DNA of 64,000 nucleotides from NCBI RefSeq assembly GCF_965232525.1, contig NZ_OZ246980.1, forward strand, positions 1,798,001-1,862,000, written 5' to 3'. Source of the stretch: Bauldia sp965232525. GTDB lineage: Bacteria > Pseudomonadota > Alphaproteobacteria > Rhizobiales > Kaistiaceae. A model generated the notes under the pieces. That model searched no databases. It was not told the origin of the DNA and was given only the letters and a program-made list of their open reading frames with translations. This document shows positions 36,251-44,292 of this stretch, piece by piece. Each line of letters begins with the position of its first letter. Within the stretch, counting starts at the first letter, position 1. The translations under genes were made by a program, and so were the position numbers.

Positions 36251-36763
36251 ATGGCCAAGCATCTCACCAAGGCGATTTCCGGCGCAGCCGCTATCGGCGT
36301 TGTGGTTGCTTCCGCAGCCGTGGCGTTCGCCAGCATCAGCGGTAACCTCGCCAGCGAGCGTCCCACCGTCGAGATCATGCCGGGGATGGACGAAGCGCTG
36401 TTGCCGACCCCGACCACGGCCGGTGTCGAGTTGTTCGTCGCCGAAATGGGAAGCGGTGCCAACGGGTGCCTGACCGAGGTCGATGTGATTCGTCGCCTCA
36501 ACGACGAACGGCTGAAGGTCGGAGGCGAGACCGTCACCCTGGTCGACGGGCTCGATCAGGCCTTTGCCGATGAGTGGCGTCGTCAGGCGTCCCTCGCGAC
36601 CGTCGATGTGTCGGGTGTTTTCGCCCACGTCTTCGGCGATGGCGCCGATGCAATCGTCGATGTGGTCGAGCTCGACGGTAACGGTTGCGCCATGAGCCGG
36701 ACGCTGCTGACCGGCGACGACTGGGACTATCTGCTGAGCCGCGCCGCCGGTCAGGAAGTCTGA
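36251..36763 (+). CDS. Exported hypothetical protein
   Basis: A 170-residue protein with a hydrophobic leader (about 9-29, ISGAAAIGVVVASAAVAFA) and a mature part rich in acidic residues with two Cys (NGCLTEVD and NGCAMSRT), suggesting one disulphide. No family recognised. The start is the ATG at 36251 (MAKHLTK...) because the frame upstream overlaps the MFS gene. 118 bp separate it from the MFS gene. Confidence 0.65.
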   Translation: MAKHLTKAISGAAAIGVVVASAAVAFASISGNLASERPTVEIMPGMDEALLPTPTTAGVELFVAEMGSGANGCLTEVDVIRRLNDERLKVGGETVTLVDGLDQAFADEWRRQASLATVDVSGVFAHVFGDGADAIVDVVELDGNGCAMSRTLLTGDDWDYLLSRAAGQEV

Positions 36764-36780
36764 CGAAAACCGCGATAATC

Positions 36781-36809
36781 TTGACATCGGGAGGCGGCGT
36801 CCATAGGTT
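36781..36809 (+). promoter_or_regulatory. Sigma-70 promoter of rpmJ
   Basis: TTGACA (36781-36786), exactly 17-bp spacer, TAGGTT (36804-36809). The predicted start lies near 36816, about 45 bases before the rpmJ ATG. Confidence 0.65.
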
Positions 36810-36861
36810 CCCGCCGAATTTCGAGCCGATGTGCTCGATCCGTCGAGCCACCGGAAGACCG

Positions 36862-36987
36862 ATGAAGATCCGCAACTCCCTTCGTTCGCTGCGCAAGCGC
36901 CACCGGGCCAATCGCATTGTGCGCCGCAAAGGCCGCGTTTACGTCATCAACAAGGCGAACCCGCGCTTCAAGGCCCGCCAGGGCTGA
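36862..36987 (+). CDS. rpmJ: 50S ribosomal protein L36 (zinc-free form)
   Basis: A 41-residue basic protein: MKIRNSLRSLRKRHRANR, then the GRVYVINKANPRFKARQG end. Length and sequence match alphaproteobacterial L36, which binds 23S rRNA. It has no Cys, so it is the C-minus form that does not need zinc. Too short for normal ORF thresholds but preceded by a consensus promoter. It stands alone, outside the S10/spc operons, as usual in this class. Confidence 0.95.
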   Translation: MKIRNSLRSLRKRHRANRIVRRKGRVYVINKANPRFKARQG

Positions 36988-37060
36988 TCGGCGCGCACCG
37001 CGCCGGCCTTCACATCCGCTTGTTTTGACCCGAAACCCTCGCACGCGGTAACCTTGCCGC

Positions 37061-37678
37061 ATGCGATACCTGTTGTTTGGCGCCGTGCTGGCGCTTGCCC
37101 TGATACTGGGCGGTGGTGAGAAGCCGGCGCGCGCGCAAGAGTCGGCTGCGCCAGCGCCGGATATAGAAGCGGGTACCGAGCCCTTCGCGCCCACCGAGGC
37201 GGAGCGGATCGACGCCCTGTTCGCGACACTCGCCGACACCGACGACGTGGAGTCGGCGAAGGAGGCCGAGCGGGCGATTCTGCGCCTCTGGATGGAGTCG
37301 GGCAGCGAGACGGTCGACCTGCTGATGGACTGGTCGATGACCGCCATGCAGGCCGACAATCATGCTCGGGCGCTCGACTTTCTCGACCGCGTCGTGCTGA
37401 TGCAGCCGGACTACGCCGAAGGGTGGAACAAGCGGGCGACGGTCCATTTCCTGACCGAAGACTACAATCGCTCGATCGCCGACATCGGTAAGGTGCTGGA
37501 ACTCGAGCCGCGCCATTTCGGAGCCCTGAGCGGGCTCGGGATGATCTTCCGTTCCATCGGCGAGGAAGAGCGCGCGATGACCGCGTTTCGCGAAGCGCTG
37601 GCGGTCAATCCTCACCTCGAAGAGGTCAAAAAAGCGCTGACCGAACTGGAAGCGACCCACGAGGGTCAGGCACTGTAG
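37061..37678 (+). CDS. Exported TPR-repeat protein
   Basis: A 205-residue protein with a signal peptide (about 1-24, ending ARAQ), then three tetratricopeptide-like units (about 60-195), the clearest being AEGWNKRATVHFLTEDYNRSIADIGKVLEL and HFGALSGLGMIFRSIGEEERAMTAFREAL. Predicted to be a periplasmic protein-interaction scaffold. Convergent with pyk; its stop lies in a palindrome that also contains the pyk stop. Confidence 0.85.
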   Translation: MRYLLFGAVLALALILGGGEKPARAQESAAPAPDIEAGTEPFAPTEAERIDALFATLADTDDVESAKEAERAILRLWMESGSETVDLLMDWSMTAMQADNHARALDFLDRVVLMQPDYAEGWNKRATVHFLTEDYNRSIADIGKVLELEPRHFGALSGLGMIFRSIGEEERAMTAFREALAVNPHLEEVKKALTELEATHEGQAL

Positions 37679-37693
37679 CCGACGGGTCGGCTA
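37676..37693. terminator. Palindrome holding both convergent stop codons
   Basis: tagccga-cggg-tcggcta: the first three bases are the TAG of the TPR gene and the last three are the TAG (cta) of pyk on the other strand. A 7-bp stem without T-tracts, possibly a weak bidirectional end. Confidence 0.5.
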
Positions 37694-39133
37694 CTTCCGC
37701 AGCAGGTCCCCGCCGTGGCTGCCGATAAACGCGACGCGTAGCATGTTGGTCGCGCCGGGCGTGCCGATCGGCAGGCCGGCGGTGACGATGATGCGCTGGC
37801 CCGGTTCGGCGATCTTTTCCTGGGTTGCCACCTGGCACGCCCGGTCGATCATTTCTTCCAAGGTATCCGGCTCCTTGCCGGCGACGCAGTGAAGCCCCCA
37901 GACGATCGACAGGCGACGGGCGGTGGTGATGACCGGCGACATGGAGATGATCGGCGTGAGTGGACGCTCGCGGGCGGTGCGCATCGCGGTGGCGCCGGAG
38001 GCGGTGTAGCAGCAGATCGCCGCGAGGTTGAGGGTCTCGGCGATCTGCCGCGATCCGGCGGAAATCGCGTCGGCGATGGTCGGTTCCGGCTCGGCGCGCT
38101 GGGCATAGATGATGTTGGGGTAGTTGGGGTCGCGCTCCACCTCGATGGCGATTCGGTCCATGGTCGCCACCGCCTCGACCGGGAACGATCCGGAGGCCGA
38201 CTCCGCTGACAGCATCACCGCATCGGCTCCCTCGAATACCGCTGTTGAAACGTCGGAAACCTCGGCCCGGGTGGGCACCGGTGCGGTTATCATCGACTCC
38301 AGCATTTGCGTTGCGACGACTACCGGCTTGCCGGCGCTGCGCGCCGCCCGGGTGATGTGCTTCTGGATACCGGGCACGCGTTCCAGCGGGACCTCGACGC
38401 CGAGATCGCCACGCGCGACCATCAGGGCGTCGGCCTGGTCGATGATGGCATCGAGGCGTTCGACCGCCTGCGGCTTTTCGATCTTCGCCATGACCGCGGC
38501 GCGGCCACGGGCGACCTTCTTCACCTCCGCAAGGTCTTCCGGCCGCTGAACGAAGGAGAGCGCGATCCAGTCGACGCCGGCGTTGAGCGCGGCCTCCAGA
38601 TCGGACCGGTCCTTTTCAGTCAGCGCGCCCATGGCAAGGGTCGTGTCGGGAACGCTGACCCCTTTGCGGTCGGAAAGCCGGGTGCCGGCTTCGACGAATG
38701 TTTTCGCGCTGGTCTCGTCGCTTTCGGTAACCCTCAGACGGACCCGGCCGTCATCGAGCAGCAGGCGATGGTCGGGCTTGATGGCCGCCAGGATTTCGGG
38801 ATGCGGCAGGTAGACCCGCTCCTGGGTGCCGGGGGTCGGATCGCTGTCGAGGGTGAAGGTGTCGCCGGGCGTGATCTCAATGGAGCCGTGGGCGAATTTG
38901 CCGATCCGGAGCTTCGGTCCCTGGAGATCGGCAAGGATGCCGATCGGCCGCGGGCCCTCGGTTTCGACCGCGCGGATCGTGTTCACCAGTCGCCGCAGCG
39001 TCTGGTGATCGCTGTGGCTCATATTGATACGGAAGACGTCCGCGCCCGAATCGGCCAGCGCCTTGATCTTGGCTTTGTCTGAGGAAGATGGACCGAGAGT
39101 CGCAAGGATCTTGACCTTGCGCCGCCGTTTCAT
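37691..39133 (-). CDS. pyk: Pyruvate kinase
   Basis: A 480-residue glycolytic enzyme converting PEP and ADP to pyruvate and ATP. N-terminal KILATLGPSSSDK, substrate loop RINMSHSDH, ILADLQGPKLRIG, the catalytic Lys in MAKIEKPQAVER, and the signature MVARGDLGVEVPLERVPGIQK, followed by ATQMLESMI and the C-terminal allosteric domain (about 350-475). Full length. Its start overlaps the DUF1036 gene stop (ATGA), the standard Hyphomicrobiales arrangement. Confidence 0.97.
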   Translation of the reverse strand: MKRRRKVKILATLGPSSSDKAKIKALADSGADVFRINMSHSDHQTLRRLVNTIRAVETEGPRPIGILADLQGPKLRIGKFAHGSIEITPGDTFTLDSDPTPGTQERVYLPHPEILAAIKPDHRLLLDDGRVRLRVTESDETSAKTFVEAGTRLSDRKGVSVPDTTLAMGALTEKDRSDLEAALNAGVDWIALSFVQRPEDLAEVKKVARGRAAVMAKIEKPQAVERLDAIIDQADALMVARGDLGVEVPLERVPGIQKHITRAARSAGKPVVVATQMLESMITAPVPTRAEVSDVSTAVFEGADAVMLSAESASGSFPVEAVATMDRIAIEVERDPNYPNIIYAQRAEPEPTIADAISAGSRQIAETLNLAAICCYTASGATAMRTARERPLTPIISMSPVITTARRLSIVWGLHCVAGKEPDTLEEMIDRACQVATQEKIAEPGQRIIVTAGLPIGTPGATNMLRVAFIGSHGGDLLRK

Positions 39134-39681
39134 CGACCACCGGTTCCGATTTCGCCAGGTTCGGTGAGCTGGACGGTCCAGCTACGCTGCTCGCCGGTGT
39201 CGACTTCGAAGAAGCCCGTCCGATCGAAGCCGCGGGCCACGCAATCCTCGATGCCGTGAATCGTGAACATCTTGTCGCGCGTGCACATCGCGGCCTTACC
39301 GCCCCAGATCCCGCCCTGATCGTAGTCAATGGCGTAAACGTAATAGAACCGCGAGACCAGAGGCCCGGCCATCAATGTCTCGCAACTGCTGGCATCGACG
39401 TTCCACCAGCCTTCGGTGGTCCAGCGCCGGCCTTCCTTGTAGCCGATAGCGACGCCGACCCGGCTCGTTGTCCGATTGCACAGGCGCAAGCCGCCGGCGA
39501 CGGTCTCGGCCGTCAGGCCGGAGACTCCATCCGGGGCGGCGCCGGCCTCCATGATTCGGATTTGCGGCCCGCCGTCCGGCTGCAGCATGAGGTAAGCGCC
39601 TGTCGCCGCGGCCGCGAGCAGCGCAATGCTCGCGGTGACGACCGCTTTCCGGTGCCATGATCTGGAGGCGCGCGATCGCAT
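39130..39681 (-). CDS. DUF1036 membrane-anchored protein
   Basis: A 183-residue protein with an N-terminal signal-anchor (about 14-33) and a periplasmic DUF1036 domain (about 60-175): LRLCNRTTSRVGVAIGYKEGRRWTTEGWW, CETLMAGPLVSRFYYVYA and the CTRDKMFTI / DCVARGFDRTGFFEVDTG end with conserved Cys. DUF1036 proteins are widespread in alphaproteobacteria next to pyk; function unknown. Overlaps pyk by four bases and is upstream of it in the same operon. Confidence 0.9.
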   Translation of the reverse strand: MRSRASRSWHRKAVVTASIALLAAAATGAYLMLQPDGGPQIRIMEAGAAPDGVSGLTAETVAGGLRLCNRTTSRVGVAIGYKEGRRWTTEGWWNVDASSCETLMAGPLVSRFYYVYAIDYDQGGIWGGKAAMCTRDKMFTIHGIEDCVARGFDRTGFFEVDTGEQRSWTVQLTEPGEIGTGGR

Positions 39682-39852
39682 CGGGTCGGAGCTGGCGAAC
39701 CGGTTCTTGTGGTTATTCAGTATCGCACTTATCGCTCGTCGCCTTTTGCCATGTCAACGCGGTTGGGGCTGATTTCATTACCTTTTTTTCTCACCCGAGC
39801 CGGTCGAGCGAGCGTTTAGGCGGCGAACAGGTGAAGTGCAATGGCGGCAGGA

Positions 39853-40779
39853 TCATGACCGCCGCGCGTTCGGTCTGGCGATGTAGATACCGCCGAGAAT
39901 CAGGACGCCGCCAACCGCCTGAATCGGCGATAAGGCCTCGGCGAAGATCAGCCACGCCAGTGTGGCGGCGACCAGGGACCCGAGAAACGTGACCAGGGAG
40001 GAAAACGCCGCCGGAAGGTGGCCGAGCGCGTAGGCCAGAAAGCCCTGTCCGCCGGCGTGGCTGAAATAGGAAAGCCCGATCAGCGCGAGAATGCCGCCGC
40101 CGGTGGCGGGGATGAGGCTGTCGCCGGCGATGAACGCCGCGATGATCAGGACCAGCGCACTGATCAGGGATGACTGGAAGAGAATCTGACCGGTTCCGGC
40201 GGTGCGGCGAGCGACCCGGATCGCCATGAAATAGGCCCCGAAGAACACGGAGGTGGCGATTCCGTAGAGGTCGCCTTCCAGCCGGTCGGGCGCGAACGAT
40301 ACGCTGGAGCCGACCAGCGCAGCGGCGCCGGCGACACACAGGAGCAGCCCAACGACCCCGGCGCGGCCGACTTTCTCACCAATCAGCAGGCCCGAACCAA
40401 GCACCACCCAAACCGGCGCCATCATGGCGAGGAACGTGGCGTTGGCGACGGTCGTCTTGAGGATGGCGAGATGCCAGACCAGCAGATCGCCGGCGAACAA
40501 CAGCCCGGCGACCAGGCTGGCGCCGCTCATCCGAAAGGCCGCGATACCGGCATTGGCCTGGCCGCGGTTTTCCCAGGCGGCCCACAGCCAAATCAGCGGC
40601 AGCGCGCCGGCCACCCGCCAGAAGGCACTGGCGAACGGCCCGATCTCGGCCAGCCGCACGAAGATGGGCGATGTCGCCATCGCCAGCGCGGCAAGGAGCA
40701 GGGCGGCAAACGGCAGCGCTATCCCGTGGCCGGTATCTGGGTGGGCTCGGGTCGGCTGTCTGTCGGAGGGCGTCACCAT
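39853..40779 (-). CDS. DMT-family permease (EamA)
   Basis: A 308-residue inner-membrane protein with ten hydrophobic helices in two EamA repeats (for example ATSPIFVRLAEIGPFASAFWRV and ALIGLSYFSHAGGQGFLAYALGHLPAAFSSLVTFL). It belongs to the drug/metabolite transporter superfamily; substrates range from amino acids to nucleosides and cannot be told from sequence. It is 171 bp upstream of the DUF1036 gene on the same strand and divergent from the second amidohydrolase. Confidence 0.9.
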   Translation of the reverse strand: MVTPSDRQPTRAHPDTGHGIALPFAALLLAALAMATSPIFVRLAEIGPFASAFWRVAGALPLIWLWAAWENRGQANAGIAAFRMSGASLVAGLLFAGDLLVWHLAILKTTVANATFLAMMAPVWVVLGSGLLIGEKVGRAGVVGLLLCVAGAAALVGSSVSFAPDRLEGDLYGIATSVFFGAYFMAIRVARRTAGTGQILFQSSLISALVLIIAAFIAGDSLIPATGGGILALIGLSYFSHAGGQGFLAYALGHLPAAFSSLVTFLGSLVAATLAWLIFAEALSPIQAVGGVLILGGIYIARPNARRS

Positions 40780-40847
40780 GGCACAAAGGCTCGACTTCGC
40801 GGCCCAGGGCTATGGTGCCCGGCGGCACTGATTACTATCATTGCGTT

Positions 40848-41684
40848 ATGGATATTGCTGCCCCCGACCTCGCCGATCCACGATCGGACGGCGATGTCTT
40901 CGAACCTTGTGTCACGATTCCCGGCGATCCGGCCTATGGCCTGATCCTGTTGTGCGACCATGCCGAGAACCGGCTCCCCGAGGACTACGGAACGCTGGGC
41001 CTGCCGGACGCGGAGTTCGACCGTCACATCGCCTTCGATCCGGGTGCCGGCCCGGTAACCCGCGGCCTGGCCGAGCGGCTCGGCGCGCCGGCGGTTCTGA
41101 CCACGTTCTCGCGATTGCTGATCGATCCGAATCGGAGCGCCGACGATCCGACCCTGATCATGCGCCTGTCCGACGGCGCGATCGTGCCGGGCAACCATCA
41201 CGTCGATGCGGAGGAGCGCGAACGCCGGCTGGCTCGATACTATGAGCCGTATCACGCCGCGGTGGAGCAGGCGATCGAACGATCACTGGCCGCCGGTGTC
41301 GTGCCGGCGCTGGTTTCGGTGCACTCGTTCACGCCCGTGTGGCGCGGACGCGGGCGGCCGTGGCAGATCGGCGTTCTGTGGGATTCCGATCCGCGGCTCG
41401 CTTTGCCGATGGTGGAGCGGCTCGCCACCGACAAGACGCTGATGGTCGGCGACAACGAGCCCTATTCGGGCGCGCTGATTCGCGACAGCATGTACCGGCA
41501 TGGCACCCGGCGCGGTCTGGCCCACGCCCTCATCGAACTCCGCCAGGATCTGATCTCCGATCCCGACGGTGTGGCCGAATGGGTCGATCGGCTGGCGCCC
41601 ATTCTCGCCGATCTGAACGCGCTTCCCGAGGTGCACGAGGTGCGCCACTTCGGCTCGCGGACCGGACCGGTCGATCCCATCTGA
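40848..41684 (+). CDS. N-formylglutamate amidohydrolase family protein (paralogue 2)
   Basis: A 278-residue FGase-domain protein of a different subgroup from the one at 25381: LILLCDHAENRLPEDYGTLGL, DRHIAFDPGAGPVTRGLAERLGA, TFSRLLIDPNR and VHSFTPVWRGRGRPWQIG (metal-ligand His region). The start at 40848 (MDIAAPD...) is chosen because upstream in-frame sequence overlaps the divergent EamA gene. First gene of a plus-strand run with DUF1244 and DUF2312, a conserved alphaproteobacterial order. Confidence 0.88.
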   Translation: MDIAAPDLADPRSDGDVFEPCVTIPGDPAYGLILLCDHAENRLPEDYGTLGLPDAEFDRHIAFDPGAGPVTRGLAERLGAPAVLTTFSRLLIDPNRSADDPTLIMRLSDGAIVPGNHHVDAEERERRLARYYEPYHAAVEQAIERSLAAGVVPALVSVHSFTPVWRGRGRPWQIGVLWDSDPRLALPMVERLATDKTLMVGDNEPYSGALIRDSMYRHGTRRGLAHALIELRQDLISDPDGVAEWVDRLAPILADLNALPEVHEVRHFGSRTGPVDPI

Positions 41685-41723
41685 TCCCGACACGCCCAAG
41701 TCTGAACGAGAAAGGCAGCCGCC

Positions 41724-42029
41724 ATGGCGGATATCGACGATGCGACCCGGACTGAGCTCGAGGCGGCCGCTTTCCGCCGGCTGGTCGAGCACCTCAGGGA
41801 GCGAACCGACGTGCAGAACATCGACCTGATGAACCTGGCCGGTTTCTGTCGCAACTGCCTCTCCAACTGGTACCGCGACGCGGCCGAGGAGAAGGGCGTT
41901 ACCCTCGACAAGGACGCGGCCCGCGAGATCATCTATGGGATGCCCTATGCGGAATGGCGGGCGCGATACCAGACCGAGGCCTCCCCGGAGCAGCAGGCGG
42001 CCTTCGAGAAGAACAAGCCACAGCATTAG
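41724..42029 (+). CDS. DUF1244 family protein
   Basis: A 101-residue protein matching DUF1244 end to end: AAFRRLVEHLRERTDVQNIDLMNLAGFCRNCLSNWYRDAAEEKG, then the YGMPYAEWRARYQ segment. The RNCLSNW block with a conserved Cys pair (CRNC) suggests metal or redox binding, but no function is established to my knowledge. Lies between the amidohydrolase and the GapR-like gene in a likely operon. Confidence 0.92.
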   Translation: MADIDDATRTELEAAAFRRLVEHLRERTDVQNIDLMNLAGFCRNCLSNWYRDAAEEKGVTLDKDAAREIIYGMPYAEWRARYQTEASPEQQAAFEKNKPQH

Positions 42030-42102
42030 GCCCGCCCGGCCTTGACCGGTGCGCCGCGGCCGGGCAAGCAGCGTGTCCGCGGAAGTGCAGGAGAGTCGAC
42101 GG

Positions 42103-42372
42103 ATGGCGCAGACGGGTGGAATTGCCGGAGATCAGATACGCTCGATCATCGAGCGGATCGAACGGCTTGAGGAAGAGAAGCAGGCGCTCGCCGACGACAT
42201 CAGGGAAGTTTATGCGGAAGCCAAGGCAAACGGCTTCGACACCAAGATCCTGAGACAGGTGGTGCGCCTCCGCAAACAGGATACCGCCGAACGCCAGGAA
42301 CAGGAGGCGCTTCTCGACCTCTATCTCCACGCGCTCGGCATGCGCGGCGAGCCCACCAGTCAGGCCGGCTGA
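42103..42372 (+). CDS. GapR-like DUF2312 DNA-binding protein
   Basis: An 89-residue DUF2312 protein: QIRSIIERIERLEEEKQALADDIREVYAEAKANGFDTKILRQVVRLRKQD. This family includes Caulobacter GapR, a nucleoid-associated protein that clamps overtwisted DNA ahead of polymerases and forks. The long helix forms the dimer and the Lys/Arg-rich face contacts DNA. The ATG at 42103 has aggaga upstream; the earlier in-frame start at 42049 adds no family sequence. Highly conserved in alphaproteobacteria. Confidence 0.93.
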   Translation: MAQTGGIAGDQIRSIIERIERLEEEKQALADDIREVYAEAKANGFDTKILRQVVRLRKQDTAERQEQEALLDLYLHALGMRGEPTSQAG

Positions 42373-42454
42373 AGACGCATCAGCAACGCCCTAACGCAGC
42401 AACAGCGCGCGGCCGCGCGAATCACGTCTGTTTGTTTGTGGTGAATTGCGCGCC

Positions 42455-44131
42455 TCAGCGCGAGGCGAGAACCCGGGGGCCGTTCAGGTCGACAACCAGC
42501 GGTGAAACCGCCGACCGGTCGAACCGGTCGGTGCGGAGCTGATCGCCGAGGTTACGGAAACCGGTGGCCAGCGCCGCCTGCGGCGTCGCGAACAATTCCG
42601 GTGTCCGGTCGAATGCCGGGACGGTCAGAAGCGCATAGCGCTTTTCGCGGGTCGACGGCGCGGCGATCCAAAGCCTGAGGCTCTGGGTGTCGAGCTTGGT
42701 GAGGGTCAGATCAGCCGGGAACAGTGCGTCGTCGCGCGCGGTCCGCACCGGCTGGACCAGAACCGGGGCCGGCTTTGCTTCGACGTTCCGGATCGGATTG
42801 GTCTGCGGCAGCGGTACGCCGGAAACGGTCAGGCGGTCGACCGGCTCGGCGTCCTGCGGCTCGGCGGTGGCCGAGGCATAGGCGAGCACCGGCGGTACGG
42901 TGTCGTCGATCCGGTCGCCATCGCCACTGAGCACCGCGGTGGTGATGGCATCGGCGCGCAGCGGCCGGCTGAGATCGACGTCGACCGTGGAAACAACGGC
43001 GGTCGGGCGGATCGGCAGCGATGCGGTGCGTGACGCCGAAACCGGGGTCGGCTGGGCCGATCCGTAGCGTTTGACCAATGCCGCGATCAGATCGACCGGA
43101 GCGCCGGTCTGCGCACCGTAGGCGGTATCGAAGGCGACCTGCACGGTGGTGGAAGGCTGGGCAGGCGGCGCCTTGGCGAACAGGTTGTCGGAGAAACGGC
43201 CGCGACGATCGACCGGCTCGGCCTTGGGCGGATAGGCGAGCAACGTGCCATCGGTCTCGACCGGCTCTTCGGCTTGCGTTTCCGCGGCGGCGATCAGCAC
43301 CGACGGCAGGTCGCGCAGCGGAGCCAAGCGCGGTAGCGGCATCTCGGCCGCGGCGACGGCCACGGGCGGCACGACGCCGGTCTTGGCGACCGCGATCCCG
43401 CGGGCCTTGCGCATCTTGTAAGCGGCCAGCGCCTGAGCGTAGCCGGGGAGCGCCTTGCCGTCGGACGGCACGTGCAGCGTCTTGCCCTCGGGGAAGACCT
43501 TGACGAGCTGCCGACGGCTCATCTTCGGCCAATGGCGCACCGCGCCGGTGTCCATGTGGATGAACGGTGAGCCGGAGCTCGGATAGAAGCCGACGCCGCC
43601 AGCCTGCATCCGCATGCCGATGGCGCGCATCTTGGCGAGGTCAACGCCCGGGATGAAGAAATCGATCGCCTGGCCTTTGACGTGCAGGCTGTTCCGCGCC
43701 ACGCCGCGGCCCCGACGGCGGAGCATGTCGTTGGTTTCGCGTGACCGGTAGCCGCAGATCACGGTGATCGGCTGGCGCGCGCCGGTCTGGCGGTAGACTT
43801 CCCAGAGGATATCGTAGAGCTGCGGGTCCATCTTGGTCGGCTCGTTCCGCCGCCAGTCCCGCATGAAATAGTCGAGTTCCTTCACCCCGCTTTGAACGAA
43901 GCGCCCGTCACGTTTGTAGACGATCGTGGCGTTTTCTTTGGTGTGGGCGTTGTAAAGGGTCAGGGAGCGTTCTTCAGCCGAGGCAGAGGCTCCAACGAGG
44001 CCAAGCGCGACAACCGCACCGGCCCCGATCTTCACGAGCGACCGGCACAACCGCCGTCCTCGCTCGCCCGCCTGCTTTACCCCGTCTGTCAGCAAAATCC
44101 CGTCGCCGTCCTTGGCCGTGGTCGGGGCCAA
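42455..44131 (-). CDS. DUF882 (YcbK-like, peptidase M15-type) exported protein with long low-complexity tail
   Basis: A 558-residue protein. A hydrophobic leader at about 34-52 (IGAGAVVALGLVGASASA) is followed by the DUF882 domain (about 55-205): LDYFMRDWRRNEPTKMDPQLYDILWEVY, VICGYRSRETNDMLRRRG, SLHVKGQAIDFFIPG and GVGFYPSSGSPFIHMDTGAVRHWP, with zinc-ligand-type His and Asp. The remaining 350 residues are Pro/Ala/Val-rich and poorly conserved. The frame opens with TTG at 44131, so the start is uncertain and a shorter leader is possible. Next to a YcbB-like transpeptidase on the same strand. Confidence 0.87.
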   Translation of the reverse strand: MAPTTAKDGDGILLTDGVKQAGERGRRLCRSLVKIGAGAVVALGLVGASASAEERSLTLYNAHTKENATIVYKRDGRFVQSGVKELDYFMRDWRRNEPTKMDPQLYDILWEVYRQTGARQPITVICGYRSRETNDMLRRRGRGVARNSLHVKGQAIDFFIPGVDLAKMRAIGMRMQAGGVGFYPSSGSPFIHMDTGAVRHWPKMSRRQLVKVFPEGKTLHVPSDGKALPGYAQALAAYKMRKARGIAVAKTGVVPPVAVAAAEMPLPRLAPLRDLPSVLIAAAETQAEEPVETDGTLLAYPPKAEPVDRRGRFSDNLFAKAPPAQPSTTVQVAFDTAYGAQTGAPVDLIAALVKRYGSAQPTPVSASRTASLPIRPTAVVSTVDVDLSRPLRADAITTAVLSGDGDRIDDTVPPVLAYASATAEPQDAEPVDRLTVSGVPLPQTNPIRNVEAKPAPVLVQPVRTARDDALFPADLTLTKLDTQSLRLWIAAPSTREKRYALLTVPAFDRTPELFATPQAALATGFRNLGDQLRTDRFDRSAVSPLVVDLNGPRVLASR

Positions 44132-44292
44132 TCCCCCCTAACGGTGCACCTTGCCGGACCGAGGTTAACGTCTCTTTACCAACTTGAGACAACAGCCCCA
44201 CCCGGGACCGGCATGAGTCATCCGATTACGGTTGGATCGTGGCATTTACGAGGCGTGAAGGCAACCGGCGGATTGCCGCGCTTTGGCCGTTT

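Noticed and set aside
42405..42418. Palindrome cgcgcggccgcgcg as a terminator between the GapR-like and DUF882 genes
   Set aside because: No loop and no U-tract; a low-complexity GC run is a sufficient explanation.
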